Shown piece by piece: positions 32,016 to 44,039 of a stretch of DNA of 64,000 bases. This stretch comes from Coniochaeta sp. PMI_546 (lineage: Eukaryota; Ascomycota; Sordariomycetes; Coniochaetales; Coniochaetaceae): contig MU271146.1 in NCBI GenBank assembly GCA_021432605.1, positions 372,001 to 436,000 of the forward strand, written 5' to 3'. The position numbers and the translations under genes were made by a program. Numbering within the stretch: position 1 is the stretch's first letter; each line of letters opens with the position of its first letter. The notes under the pieces are model-generated. The model searched no databases and was not told where the DNA came from. It saw only the letters and a program-made list of their open reading frames with translations.

Positions 32016-33182
32016 ATTGTTTGATAGAGCTGCCTGTTGTTCTGGGTGAGCGTGGTATGATGCTGAGGTAATATCAAGGCGTTGGAGCCTTCAATCTGGT
32101 TCAAAAGACCCCCTTCTTATCAATGCTCTACGTCGTGACCATTTCCAGTGATTATCATATTTATAAAGTGGCAACACCACTAGCAGTTGGCTCTCCAGCT
32201 CTATGTTACCAGAGGTATCAAGAACGGGTGAATGGGTTATGAGGTGTTCAGCTGCAGCGTTGGTCGGGCAACGCCAGTTGCTTGTTGATATTGGGTGCAC
32301 CGAAGCTAAGATCTACAACTCAACAATACCGAGCAAGGTGAGCGAAATTATTCGAGTCCAAGCCATCGAGGTTTCGGCCCAGATTGATCATTGAGATGCG
32401 GGCCGACGGTGAAGAAGAAGAATCTGGGTCACAAGCCACGAATCATTGGTTCTTACACAGTACTTCTTGTTCCCTGATCTGCATCCTTACCAGTACCCAG
32501 TCTTTTCTTTTCATCAAGGGTATCAATGGTGGATGATCTGAAGATTCACATCAGATCTTTCCTAGTCTTCCAGTGAAGATAGTCAGAAGATAGTCAGATG
32601 GGGTCCACCAACTAGGAATCCGTCACTCGAGGGAATTTCTTGATCCTTGATGGCTCTCCAGACAAGTGGAGGAGATACGCGCGTCACTCAAGTTTCGAGT
32701 TTTTGGTACTTATAAGGTAGTCAGCATCCCATCCCATCCAGCAAAGCCCTCCAACAGGTTACCAGTTGTCCAGGGTCTTTCTTGCATCCCCAATCTGTGA
32801 TTTTGATACGAGGTCAGACGTTTAAAAGCACCCGATTGCGACTTCCCGCTCTTCCGGTTGATCCAGCTTGACAGCTCTTCGTATCCTTGGGGCGCAGCAG
32901 CATCCTTAATCTGGACGACGTATAACACGTCAGGCTAGCCCAATTCTAGACTCGAGGGTGACGTTGACCTGCAAAAAGTTCTGGAGGAAGGACTGCATTG
33001 CAGCTTCCCTGTATATCGAATCACTTAATCAGACTAAGTGCACGTCTACGGCGCGGACTCTACCTACCTAAACCTGCCCGTCAACCGGCAAAATTTAACG
33101 TCTGCCTGCTTGGTCCTCTGCACCTGCATAGGCGCATGCGGCACCGACGAGGGCTCAGAAGCTTGTCAATCTCACTGCTGCT
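32016..33182. other. Intergenic region with a possible small minus-strand gene
   Basis: 1.2 kb between two plus-strand genes. Contains a short AGATAGTCAG tandem (about 32575-32600). A minus-strand frame at 32710-32928 may be part of a small spliced gene, listed separately. Otherwise no signal. Confidence 0.5.
32710..32996 (-). CDS. Possible small two-exon gene of unknown function (speculative)
   Basis: A 72-codon frame contains IKDAAAPQGYEELSSWINRK, which reads like real protein. Upstream on the same strand an ATG at about 32996 opens MQSFLQNFLQ followed by a GTCAAC donor candidate. The frame re-enters at a CCAG acceptor just before IKDAAAP (about 32911). Splicing would give a protein of about 75 residues. 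The donor is weak and I recognise no family. It may be a chance ORF or a gene remnant. Confidence 0.2.
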
Positions 33183-34728
33183 ATGGCCCAACGACCAGAC
33201 TGGGGTGATGACTGGGGTGGTGGAAGGAGAGGTGGTGGTAAACCCAACGATGATATAATACTCCATAACCAGACCATGTACGATCACCGCTACGGTCCGG
33301 TCGACAACAACTACGAAGACATTCCGTTTGACCCTTCTCCGGCATACAGCGCTCCAAGTCACCTTCCACCGCAAGGTCGCGCTGCAGCTCCAAACATGGC
33401 TTACGGCAACGAGAAATACTACAGTCCGTGGTATCAGAAGAAGCGCACCTGGGCTGTTGTGGCTCTGGTCATCATCATCGCCATCGTCGTGCCCGTCGCT
33501 GTGGTCGTGACGCGCAACAAGAACCGTGAGAACGCTTATCCAGACTACACGAAGCTCAACTACACATTGCTCGAGACATGTGAGATACTGCACAACGTAT
33601 AAGCCTTTGAGACACACCAGGAAGCTGACGGCATAGCACAGATTCGGGCGAGTCCTTTTTTGACAACTTCAATTACTACATTGGCTATGACCCTGGTAAG
33701 GATATTCCATCAAGGTTCACATTTCATGGAGTTATCACGCTGACCAATGCGCAGCTCATGGCTTCGTCCACTACGTGCCCAAGGAAACGGCCACCCAACT
33801 CGTATGCCTTGCTCTGTGCCTTTTCATTTCATTTTATACAGAACATCTCACTGACATGAAGGCAGAACCTAACCTACGCCTCCTCCTCCTCAGCAGTTCT
33901 CAAGGTTGACACCAGCGTCACCAACGCCTCCGTCCCCAACGCCTCAACCGGCCGCTTTTCGGTGAGAGTCGAGTCAAAGTCGCAGTACCCGGTCGGCACC
34001 CTCTTCCTCTTCGACGTGCAGCACACCCCCTACGGGTGCGGCACCTGGCCCGCCCTCTGGCTGTCCGACCCGGACCCAGCCGTCTGGCCCGCCCACGGCG
34101 AGATCGACGTCTTCGAGGCCACCAATCAGGGCGACCGCGGCAACACCGTCTCCCTCCACACCACGCAGGACTGCGACATGAGCGACGTCAAGCGCCTCAT
34201 GACGGGCGAGGCGGGCCAGGGCGACTGCTACAACGGCACGAACTCCAACACCGGGTGCGGCGTCTCCGCGCAGTCCACGTCGACCTACGGCGCGGCCTTC
34301 AACTCTGGCGGCGGCGGCGTCATGGCCGTCGAGCTGCGGGATGCCGGCATCCGCGTCTGGAGCTGGCTTAGGAGCGCCTTGCCGACCGACGTCAAGGCCG
34401 GGACGGTCCCGGATCCGAGTAGCTGGGGCACCGCTTTTGCGGATTTCCCCAACACGGACTGTGATATCAGTAGCCACTTCAAGAATCAGAGTATCATTGC
34501 TAATATCGATCTTTGCGGAGATCTGGTCGAGGCTACGTGGAATGACAGCGGATGTGAGTCTTCTCCCTGGACAGAAAAAAGGGGGTGGTGTGACATGGTT
34601 TCCGGGCTAACGTTGTGTTACTTGTTCTAGGTGCGAGTACGTGCTCCGACTGGGTCGCGAACTATCCCCAGGCGTTCAATAATGCCTATTGGGAGTTTGG
34701 GGCTTTCAAGGTTTATCAAGCTCTGTGA
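33183..34728 (+). CDS. Membrane-anchored glycoside hydrolase family 16 (beta-glucanase-like)
   Basis: Probable cell-wall glucan hydrolase or transglycosylase. Five exons: 33183-33579, 33642-33695, 33755-33801, 33866-34553, 34631-34728, giving 427 aa. Type II topology: a cytosolic Gly/Pro-rich tail of about 88 residues, then a membrane helix at about 89-110 (VVALVIIIAIVVPVAVVV) preceded by KKR. The luminal domain begins ESFFDNFNYY. The GH16 catalytic signature E-x-D-x-x-E is intact (HGEIDVFEATN, about residues 244-250), with upstream CGTWPALWL. Several N-glycosylation sequons are visible (NLT, NAS, NGT). It ends VANYPQAFNNAYWEFGAFKVYQAL. Precise linkage specificity cannot be read. Confidence 0.94.
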
Positions 34729-35382
34729 GAGGCTTCTGAGTTATGGGAAAAATGGATGTCTTTTCTCTGAGGAAATTGTTATGATATGGTGGAACTAGCG
34801 TTTGTTTTTTTGGTCTTGTTTTAATATGATATACTCCGGAGGACTCCTTGCCACGGCGATGGATGGCAGGACACTTGAAGTCGACTGATGTAATACGATG
34901 TGTATGACTGGACTCGCTCTTAGAAAGGGTCATCATGAGTCGACAAGTATAACGGCCGGAACAGGGCGGGCAAGCAGGCATCTTGAGAAGCCAGCCGTTA
35001 GAGTATGACCAATATAGCTTAGACGAAGGCTTGGTTGGATATCATCGGTGAATATACTCTATACACTTGCAATACATCGCATAAAGCGGAGAGTTCTCGA
35101 TCCTGCGTCTTTATCCCATCTATGCCGTCTTCGCAAAAGCAAAGCCACGCCATCCATGCCACAGTCGAAGCCTCTTCTAAACAGACCCTGTCCCAAGCAA
35201 AATCAAACCCAGACGCCGTAGCAGTGCAGAAATGATACAGTCCCTCAAAACGAGGATAATCGAACACCTTCTCGCCAACCGTCCTTATCATACCCCTCAA
35301 GCCCGCTCTCCAGGCCACCGCGGGCCACCGTCTTCGTCTCTCACAAAATCCCCTCCCAACTCCATGCCGACCATCATCACAC
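34729..35382. other. Convergent 3' region, no gene seen
   Basis: 0.65 kb between the convergent GH16 and TIM22 genes. No coding or RNA gene signal. Confidence 0.6.
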
Positions 35383-36087
35383 CTACTCATCCTTCGGCAT
35401 CCGCATCCAAGTATCAATAGCAGCACTAAACGCCGCAAACCCCGCACAGCCCACGGCAGCCGCCTGCGGCCCGCCATTCCTCGCCAGGATGGCCCCCGTC
35501 AGGCACCCGGCCGCGACGCCGTTGGCCAGGTCGTTCTTGGCCCTCAGCCCTTCTATCCCGCACTCGATGCCGCTGAACAGCGCGCCGACGGCCCCGAAGT
35601 TCTTGGCCGTCGAGTAGGACCGCTTGCCCATGTCCTTGAAGCCGTGCGCCAGCTGCTTCTTGAGCGGGAGGGAGGAGATGGGCGTCTGCGCGCCCGTCGT
35701 GGCTGTCTGGAAGGGGGTGTCGTAGGCCATCTGCGCGTGGGGAAAAAGATTGGATTGTCAGTTCTCGACTGGTATTTTACTTTTTGTGGCAATAAGGTCG
35801 ACCCTGGGCAGGAGGGTAGGGGAAAGAAAGCCTTACGGATGCCATGAAGATGCCGAACATGCCGCCTAGGCCGAAGCCTGCTACGCCGGCCATTGCTGTC
35901 TTGGCGTAGCATGACTCCATCATGTTTGAGAGCTGGAGAAAGGTATATGTTAGCCAGCGGTCGGTCGAGCGCATCGACGCTGTCTCGATGGAGATAGGTG
36001 GAAGGGGCAACTCACCCATTTGACGTTCGGATCGTTGGGATCATAACTCCCGCCAGCAGGCGCACCACCTCCTGGTAGGTTGTTCAT
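35383..36087 (-). CDS. TIM22: Mitochondrial inner-membrane translocase subunit Tim22
   Basis: Core channel of the carrier translocase that inserts multi-span proteins into the inner membrane. Three exons: 36087-36016, 35932-35837, 35730-35383, giving 171 aa. The Tim17/22/23 fold is visible: [27 protein letters not shown], here in two parts ([28 protein letters not shown]), then [40 protein letters not shown] and [21 protein letters not shown]. Conserved cysteines fall in ESCYAK and IECGIE. The short Gly/Pro N-terminus ([12 protein letters not shown]) is usual for fungal Tim22. Introns fall in phase 0 and both donors match GTRAGN. Confidence 0.96.
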
Positions 36088-36719
36088 CTCTGAGGCAGCG
36101 TGGTGAGGAAAGGACGCGATGTGTTAGACGGTCAATAGGTGATGTTAGCGGCAGCAGTGGTTTAATCGGGGTGAGCGAGCGTGATGGCGCTCTATCTTAT
36201 CGAGAAATCTTTGCGCCGTCAGATACCGCCCAGAAAATATCTCGGGCGGCGTTCCTCAAGTGGGTCCTGGTTTCTTGGCACGGGCCAAGCCGGAGCTTGC
36301 TCGGCGAGGGCGGCTGGCAGGTGTGCAGCCACTGATGCTTAAGCCTTAACCAAACCAGTCTTTTCTATTCTGTGAAGGCATAGAAATACTTGCTTCCCCT
36401 TGTTATGCACAACATGAACACCCATACCCATGAGAAGTCTCTGCTACAACCCATCTACGAGTGCATATCCCTCCATGACCTTTCCCCTTCACCAAAAATC
36501 CTGAGCCGAGCCAGTCTCAGCCCCGGGGTTACCTAATCCGCTGCTTGCGCAAAGACCTCAAAGCAGCCCAAAGTCATATCTTTTCCTGGCCGGATTGCCG
36601 TCCGGCTCTCCCGGAGTCTGCAGACCAAGAAGCTCAATATCGTCTTCCACGCCGAATGGTGGGCGTGCGCGACGACCGCGTATGTAATACAAGCTGAAGA
36701 GTGCTGATCAAAGCCGCCC
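36088..36719. other. Intergenic region, no gene seen
   Basis: 0.63 kb between the USP7-like stop and the TIM22 start, both minus strand. Should hold the TIM22 promoter. No other signal seen. Confidence 0.6.
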
Positions 36720-39700
36720 CTATCCTTTGAGGAACAGGTCTCCAGCACCGTTGCGCACAGACCTCGTCCTGTCTACGTGATCCAAACCCAGGAAGTCGTC
36801 CTCAGTAGCGGCAACATCCCATAGGATATCATCTGCGAAACACGTTAGTCCTTGGTCAAAGGCTAAGCAAAGGTCTGGCTCACCATCGGTCAGATACTGT
36901 GGCCTTGAATAATGCGCCCTACGCACGACTGCGAACTTGATCTTCTCGAAGCTCTTGCCCTTGAGACCGGTCCGCTTCTCGAGTCGCTTCTTCGTGTCAG
37001 AGAACTTTTCACCCTATAAATGCTGTCAGTAACTGCTTTCTTGATTGCACGGGTGGTAACTGTCAGCTGTACTTGCCTCTTTGACAAGGAACCTGAACGG
37101 CATGCCATGTGCGCGGCTGGGTTCGCCCTGGAAGTGGAAAACGTTGATGAAAGCATTCGAGTCTGTGACCTCTAGCTCCTCTTGTGGTATCCGCTCAGCC
37201 ACGACGTTGGTATAGTCGTTGATGCTTATCACCGGATACGTCCGCTCGAGCTCCCTGAAGAACTTGTGGCTGCTGGTCTCGTATACGCGGATCTTGCCAC
37301 CCTCCTCTTCACTAGGTATCTTGGCTTTCTTGATCAGAGCTTGGATGAGGTCCTCAACGACGCCGCTCTTGGTCACAAGGATGTCGTAGTGATCCTGACG
37401 TAAAAAGTGAGCGTTTATTCCTTCACAAAGACACGGGCAAATAACTGGTTCTTAGCTTACCTCTTTCGTGATCCCCTCGGTGAGATATGTCAGCTTGATG
37501 TTTTTCTTCGTATCCAGCTCCGATAAACTCATGTCCAACACTTCGTAGTACAGAGCGTCGGACCTCTGGTTCATATTCAGCTGTCCATACCCGCTCGGTT
37601 GCAGGATGGTCAATAAAGTCTGGTTCGGTCCGCGCTTCACGGCAGCTCTTGGGTTTCCAGTCGTGCCATTAACTGTGTAGAACCTGAGATGTGTCGGTTC
37701 GACGCCCAACCGCTCTGCAACCCTCTCCGAAAGCTTGTCGTAGCTGATCTTTCCGTTCAGCTCCATGTCGAACGGCTGGTATTGGACCGGATCACACCGG
37801 GTGGGGTGCGGATGGAACCGAACTGCTCTCTTGTGCTGTAAGAAGTCGTAGTATTCCCGAGCGTCCTCATATCGATCCGAGGTCTTGTGCGCCTCCTCCG
37901 AAGATTTATTATCTCCCAGACCTAAGCGTGATTTTCGCTCGTGTATGCGTTGAAAACAGACGATGTCGCCGTCCTGGAGCTCGGCGGCCTTGAGAGATTG
38001 CTTGCCCTTCAAGCTCTCAATCATGGTCGGCTTGATTTCTTCCCACAACTGAATCTTCTCATCATGCGGAAGCTTTTCACCCCAGCCCATCTTCTTCATA
38101 ATGGTCGGGACTAGTTCTTCCACCTTTTTCTCCTTGCTGATGTAAACATGCCCAGCGCCTCTGAGGCGCTGTCCTTCTACATCGAACCACTTCAGGAACA
38201 AGAGAATCAGATCGTTCTTCACGACGACTCCATTGGTCTGACCTTGGTAGGTTGGCCATATTGCCTCACCGTCTGCATTGACCTCTTCAGCCACTTCGAC
38301 CCAAACCCGTAGGGCAGGGTCACGGTGAGCCGCAGCACGAGCATACGTCTCCTCAACCGTCGGGCGAAGGTCCATAACCGGCTGATCTGGTCGAATCGTT
38401 CGATTTTGGCGGTTGACCATGATCCACAGACGCACCCGGCGGGGGTCTTGGCCAATGTCCTCCGCGATATGTTCCACTACCTCTGCCATGGTGGCCGTGC
38501 GAAGCATTCTGTAATACCGCGGAGCCGCCGGGTCCTCATCTGGGTTAGCATCGAATGATGTCATGTCCGTGCCGCCGTGTTGCTCGAACGTCGCCTCGGT
38601 GATGGCCTTGACGCCGAGATAAAGGTGCTGTTCATCACGCTCCCTCTTCTTGGCTTCTTTGGCGGCGATCTCCTCTTCAAATCGTTTTTCTGCCCCCGAC
38701 GTTAGCAATACCCTAGCAATCAGTACTGAGCGTCTTCTACTTACGCAAGTGCTCCGGAGTGTCCTCCGCCGTCACAGGTGTGAGAATTTTGTCGAGTTTT
38801 GACTTTCGAATGTACACCAGCATATACGCGCTGTTAGGCCTCATGACGGGCGCCTTCTTAGCTGCGGCCAGCCGGAGCTGGGCGTTCGGTGACCGATACT
38901 CGCCACCAAAGTTCTCCTCCAAGACCTCTCGCTTTGTGGCCTTGGTGACTTTGTCATCGTCGTACTTGTACCACCAGCCGTCTTTGTTCGGCTTGAGGAA
39001 CGCGTAATAATGGCCAGCGTTGAGGTCTCCGCTGTGTACCAGAACGCCATGTAGTTGGTATTCCCACGACTCCGACCGGTCCACGTCTTTGTCCAGGTAA
39101 GGCGCTGCGTCAAACTCCTCGGGAAACTCGTATCGGTCGTTAATCTTCATCATGGTGTCGCGCTGTATGTCGTACTCGAATCGCTTCAGCTGGAGGTGTA
39201 GCACATCAGGGAAGCTCCGGAAGATGACACCCTTGTTGGCGTCCTGCAGCTTGTACTCGTCACCGGCAAAGTACTGATTCTCGCCGTCGAGCTTCTCCAC
39301 CTGGATATAGTCCTTGAAGCTGTCGAGAAGGTTCTTGTTGCCACTGACGTTGAGTTGCACATCCCAGAAGTCTTCGATGCGACTCGACTCGTACGGTACG
39401 TTGATGCATGATATGTATGTCTTGATCTTGCCGCTGAACATTTCAGGCAGCGCTTTCTCATACTCGGTTCCCTTCATCTTCTCCTCCATCCGCTCCATAA
39501 GTTTCCGCGACAGCTCCTGTACATCCTGTTGCTCGAATATATGTCGGGTCTCCCAACCAAACGATTTGGTAAGCTCGTTGGTGCTGACCGCCGTGTTGGA
39601 GGTCTGCAGCTGGTAGAACAACCTTTGCAGGGTATAGGCACTGTTGCCCATGCTCTCATCGTGTTGCGTCGGGATGTGGTAAATAGCCTTCCGGAACGCA

Positions 39701-40631
39701 TTGGTGAAGTAGAGGGATTGTAGGAGAGAGTTGAGGTAGCATGTCGCGCCTTGATTTTTCAGGCCGACGTATCCGGTCTCCTTCTTGGAGTCGTAGTTGT
39801 TGAAGTTGTGCCACAAGACGCCTGTCTCGTCTTCAACAACTCTCACATATGCTGTGATGTTGGCTGTGTCGTCTTCAACCAACGGCCTGCCAAAATCCTC
39901 ATAAGGAACATTAAACATCTTGCGAAGCTCGAGAAACCGTGTGAACCCCCAATCACTTTCGTCCTTGGTAAATCTATGGTGGGCGGTGTGGTAGGTGAAT
40001 ATCTTGGGGTCGTTGGGGTTCCACAGGACCAGAGCGAACTGTACGCAGCAGCTCCAGTCCTCCGGGACGGTATTGGGTTCGAAGCCGTGTTCGAGATATA
40101 TGGAACATTGGTCAACGTTGTTACCAAAAGGGAATAGTAGTATGCGCCTGCAAGGTAGGATAAGCACTCATCGTCGCATCATCGCAGGAGAGACCACTGG
40201 GCATACCAAGGGAATCCACCGGCTTGGAAGACAGGGCCATGTTCTTTCTTGGACAATCCCCGCCAGGACTCAACTGTCCATGTGTCAACCGCATCTTCGA
40301 GTATTCTTGGCTCCTCGGCCAGCTGTGGTAGCACTATCTCTTTCATGGCCTCGACTAACAGAAAAAGTCAGCGGGGCAGACCGGCGTGGCAGGAAGATGC
40401 GACGGAGGACCTACAATCGGTCGCGAGGGGTTTTGGCGGCACGTCAGGCTGAGCCTGATCGGCGTCGTCGAGCTGGACATCGTTGGCCTCGGAGCCGTCT
40501 ATCGCAAGCTCTTCAGGCGGGTCAATCATCATGGCATTGGGAGAGGTGGCGTCCGGGTGAAAAGGATCCTTGTCGTGCAAATCCAGGTTAGCAAGCTCAG
40601 TAGTCGGCGAGGTATAGAATGACATAGGCAT
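36720..40631 (-). CDS. Ubiquitin-specific protease of the USP7/HAUSP (yeast Ubp15) class
   Basis: Cysteine deubiquitinase. Seven exons: 40631-40415, 40354-40207, 40147-38745, 38689-37461, 37394-37077, 37013-36884, 36832-36720, giving 1185 aa (Ubp15 is about 1230). Domain order: acidic N-terminus; MATH/TRAF-like domain at about 80-210 (DTWTVESWRGL, WSCCVQFALVLWNP); USP domain with catalytic Cys near 258 (GLKNQGATCYLNS) and His near 499 (GDLNAGHYYAF); then tandem ubiquitin-like (HUBL) modules to the end (VQYQPFDMELNGKISYD, LELEVTDS-type region). Intron 5 (37014-37076) needs a GC donor in the context GAG|GCAAGT. The start could also be the second Met at 40625. Confidence 0.95.
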
Positions 40632-41950
40632 GAATGTATGCAGCACTCTGTGAGAAGTGCAGAGGCTAAAGACGGGGAAAAGCACGAGCAGGCAAGGAGC
40701 TGGCTGCTGATTGCGAAAGACGATAAAATGCAAGGCCCAGTGGGCTGAGCAGGTACGGTACGAGGATCCGGAGGTCTGGGAAGTGCATGTCAGGCACAAG
40801 TGACGGTGCTAACTCACCATTATTTCAGACGGTTCTTGGAGAAGGGAGGCGCGGAAGGAGAGGGTTTGTTGCCAGTTGCAGTCTGCAGTCTGCCGTCTGT
40901 GGTTTTCCGGAGTGACTGACGATGGCTGTGACGAAGCCGTCTTGTCACTTGAAGGGAAAGGGCGGTCCTGACCAGATGATGTATGTTTGGCAGGTGGGAT
41001 ATAAGACCGCGGCAGGTGGCAACACAAAAGTTTTAGTTTGCGGTCTGACGACTTCCAGAGCTGAGGATTGGATCCATCAGCTCTTTTATGCAGGTACTTT
41101 GCCTTATAGAGAGTGTCTAGAGAGAGCAAGAGAAAGTGAATATGTTATCCGTGCAGAAAGAAAGCCACAGAACATGTAAACACGCACAGTAGCGTCTCAA
41201 CCTTTACCGTGTGCTGGTCAAAGAGAAAGCGATACCAAGTAACGATGATTCTGTCCACAACAAGCAGCAGGCCGGGGAGCACTGCCACCAGCTAAAAGGT
41301 GGGGTTTGGCACAATGTACATGTCGACTGTTCTTTGCTGGAGGGGAACTTCTGACCCCTCAGCATCTCGTTAAGGACAAGGCCCCTCCAATGACGTTGCT
41401 AGCTGACCCCTGGCAGCCTGTGGTGAATCTTGGTCAAAGTCGTCGACCCAGTCTGGCGGTCATTGAACCTGGGGAAGACGGGATAAAGGTGAGTTTGACT
41501 GCACCCCGCAAGGCAATCCCGTTCAACAAGGGAACTTCATACACACAAGAGGTACATATATACGTATACAATCACGTCCAGTAGCACTTGAGTTCATCTT
41601 AAGAATTCAAGCTAAAGCTAAAATGCTGACAAGCAGAACAGATTGGCTGGTACCTTCCCATTGCTGGCAGCTGGCAATCACCTGATACACGGGTTTTGAG
41701 CGACGATGGCCCGGGTTACCTTGCACTATAGGAAGTCGGTAGCAGCCCGGCACCTCAGTACCACAGTAGCTCCGGCTCTCCTCTTTAGCGTCACTTCCTT
41801 GTGACAGCGCCGAGCTCGCTCTCGGCACACAGCCTAATCGAGTCATTGATCTTGTCTTGCACCACGCGACTTTTTGCCCAACTATCAACAACCACAACTT
41901 TTCCCAAGCTGTCAATACTTGGCAATAACCTCTCGTATGGAACTGCCGGT
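40632..41950. promoter_or_regulatory. Divergent intergenic region, no gene seen
   Basis: 1.3 kb between the USP7-like gene (minus) and the mitochondrial kinase (plus). Open frames here are short and unbiased. No RNA gene or repeat of note. Confidence 0.6.
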
Positions 41951-43502
41951 ATGCCATTCAAGCTGCAGAATTCCACTGCGTCCCTCAGGTTGAGGCCGTT
42001 GACAGGGATCTGCTGCCGCGGCGCCCCCTTCGCGGGGAAGCTCCAGCTCCAGCTCTTCCTCTGCGTCACACAACATCAGCCTCATTCCCGGGCACAGCTC
42101 CGGTATTCACACACTCATCCACCGAAATGGCGTCCTGTCTCCGTTCTCGATGAGTAAGAAGAACCCCCTCTCTTCTCTTGCGCAGTAGCAAGCTTACAAT
42201 TCCTGCAGCTGGGTAGCCAAAGAGGCGAGGCCTATCAGTCTCCGCCAGCTCATGGTCTTCGGACGCTCCCTGACCGAGTCCAGACTGATCAGCAGTGCGA
42301 ACTATGTTCGGACGGAGCTTCCGACAAGAATAGCGCATCGAATCCGGGATATGCAGCAGTTACCCTACGTCGTCGTTACAAACTCCAACATCAGCGAGGT
42401 CTACGACTTATACTACACTGCCTTTGATACCTTTCGTAAGGTGAAAGAGATCAAGACTCTCGAGGACAATGACAAGTTTTGCAAGACCATCAACTCTATG
42501 CTGAAGGCTCACCTGACCGTTATACCCAAATTGGCCATGGGCATACTCGAGTGCGGTGGCTTGATGAAGTCCGAAGACCTAGACAAGTTCATGAACACCA
42601 TTCTAAGATCACGCATCTCCCGCCGAGTCATAGCAGAGCAACACCTTGCCCTGACAGAAACGTTCCACGCCGACTGGTTCTCTCCGGGCGCGAAGCTCTC
42701 TGAGTCTGAATTCATCGGCGAAGTATTCCTCAAATGTGTCGCCAAGGATGTCATCGAGCGCTGCGGTCAAGCCATACATGAAATTGCGCGTCTTGCGTAC
42801 GGTGATGACGTGCCCCTGCCCAAGATCAAGGTTGATGGACACCTGGATGCTACATTCCCGTTCATCCTCAGCCATCTCGAGTACATTATTGGAGAGCTGT
42901 TACGGAACTCGGTCCAGAGCGCCGTGGAGAGATACCAGCGCACGCCCGCGGAGAAAAGGCCACAGACTCTTCCTGATATCGAAGTCACCATCTGCGAGGC
43001 CCCACAAAACGTCACGATACGCGTCTCCGACCAAGGCGGCGGCATCCCGCGCGAGGTCATGCCGTACCTCTGGTCGTTCAGCAAGGGTCCTCAGACCCAG
43101 AAACTGCTAGAGAACTTAGCTCAGGTACCACACATGGCTGCCACGATGCAGGAGCTCCAGGTGAAAGAGGCGGGTGAGCACCACCAAGGAACACACACGC
43201 ATAAGACCAAGCACGGCAGTAGCAGGAGCGACGACTCGAGCGGCAGCGCGACGCCAAGCTACGGTGACTCCATAAACCCGAGCGCAAGTCACGGGAACTC
43301 TTTGTCAACTCTCTCGAGGAGACCGCCCAACTTACGGCTCGGTATGGGTCTGCCGCTCAGTCGTGTGTATGCCGAGTATTGGGCCGGCAGTTTGACTCTT
43401 CACAGTTTGGAGGGTTACGGCGTGGATGCGTTCTTGCAGGTCAGCAAACTGGGGAATAAGAACGAACAGTTGACGACGCGGGCTACCATGGATGCCATAT
43501 AG
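41951..43502 (+). CDS. Mitochondrial PDK/BCKDK-family protein kinase
   Basis: GHKL-fold kinase that phosphorylates and inactivates the pyruvate or branched-chain ketoacid dehydrogenase complex. Two exons: 41951-42153 and 42209-43502, giving 498 aa. The only in-frame ATG ahead of the domain gives MPFKLQNSTASLRLRPL, a plausible presequence. The helical N-domain starts ARPISLRQLMVFGRSL. ATP-site motifs: N-box ELLRNSVQSAVE (about 295-306), G1 DQGGGIP (about 341-347), G2 GMGLPLSRVYAEYWAG (about 446). Between G1 and G2 is an unusually long Ser/His-rich lid of about 85 residues containing EHHQGTHTHKTKHGSS. Whether the target is PDH or BCKDH cannot be told from sequence. Family is secure. Confidence 0.92.
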
Positions 43503-44039
43503 GAAGCTTTCAAGCCCAGCCGTACTGAACGCGAAGATTGAATGTTGATAGGCTGTGATGTTTGATGGGTTGGCACTGAATGATATGGATCGGCGTCCCG
43601 GTAATTTTATGGAAAAGGGCTTCTAGTTTGTGTATACGCATGTGAGTCTTTCAGACGGAGTACATGACCAGCGGTGTGAGCACATCAGAAAGGCTCGGGA
43701 AATGGCAGCCATTCTCATTATCTGGTATCATGAAAGACAAAGGCCGAATTACATCGTGACTAAAAAGGGGTAACTAAGTAATAAGAAACGGCGCAAAAAA
43801 ACGCGTGGGATAGCAAGAAACGCAACAAATGGAGCTACGCAAAGCTAGAACGACGACTCTGATATCTTTTCCATCTCTTGGGCAATGGGCGGAGGTTTTG
43901 TGTAGACGCCAAGAGATGTTGCTCCAGCCTTCGTTGTTAAGCCACCCGGTATCTTTTCTCTCACATCCAACTCCATAAAACGGGCCGAGGGGGACGATAA
44001 TAAGCATGTTGTGTCCGTACTGAGGGTGGCAGCAGATCC
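43503..44039. other. Convergent 3' region, no gene seen
   Basis: 0.54 kb between the kinase stop and the septin stop. No gene signal. Confidence 0.6.

Noticed and set aside
31153-32049. 298-codon frame overlapping PRP45
   Set aside because: Arg-rich alternate-frame shadow of a secure SNW1/PRP45 exon.
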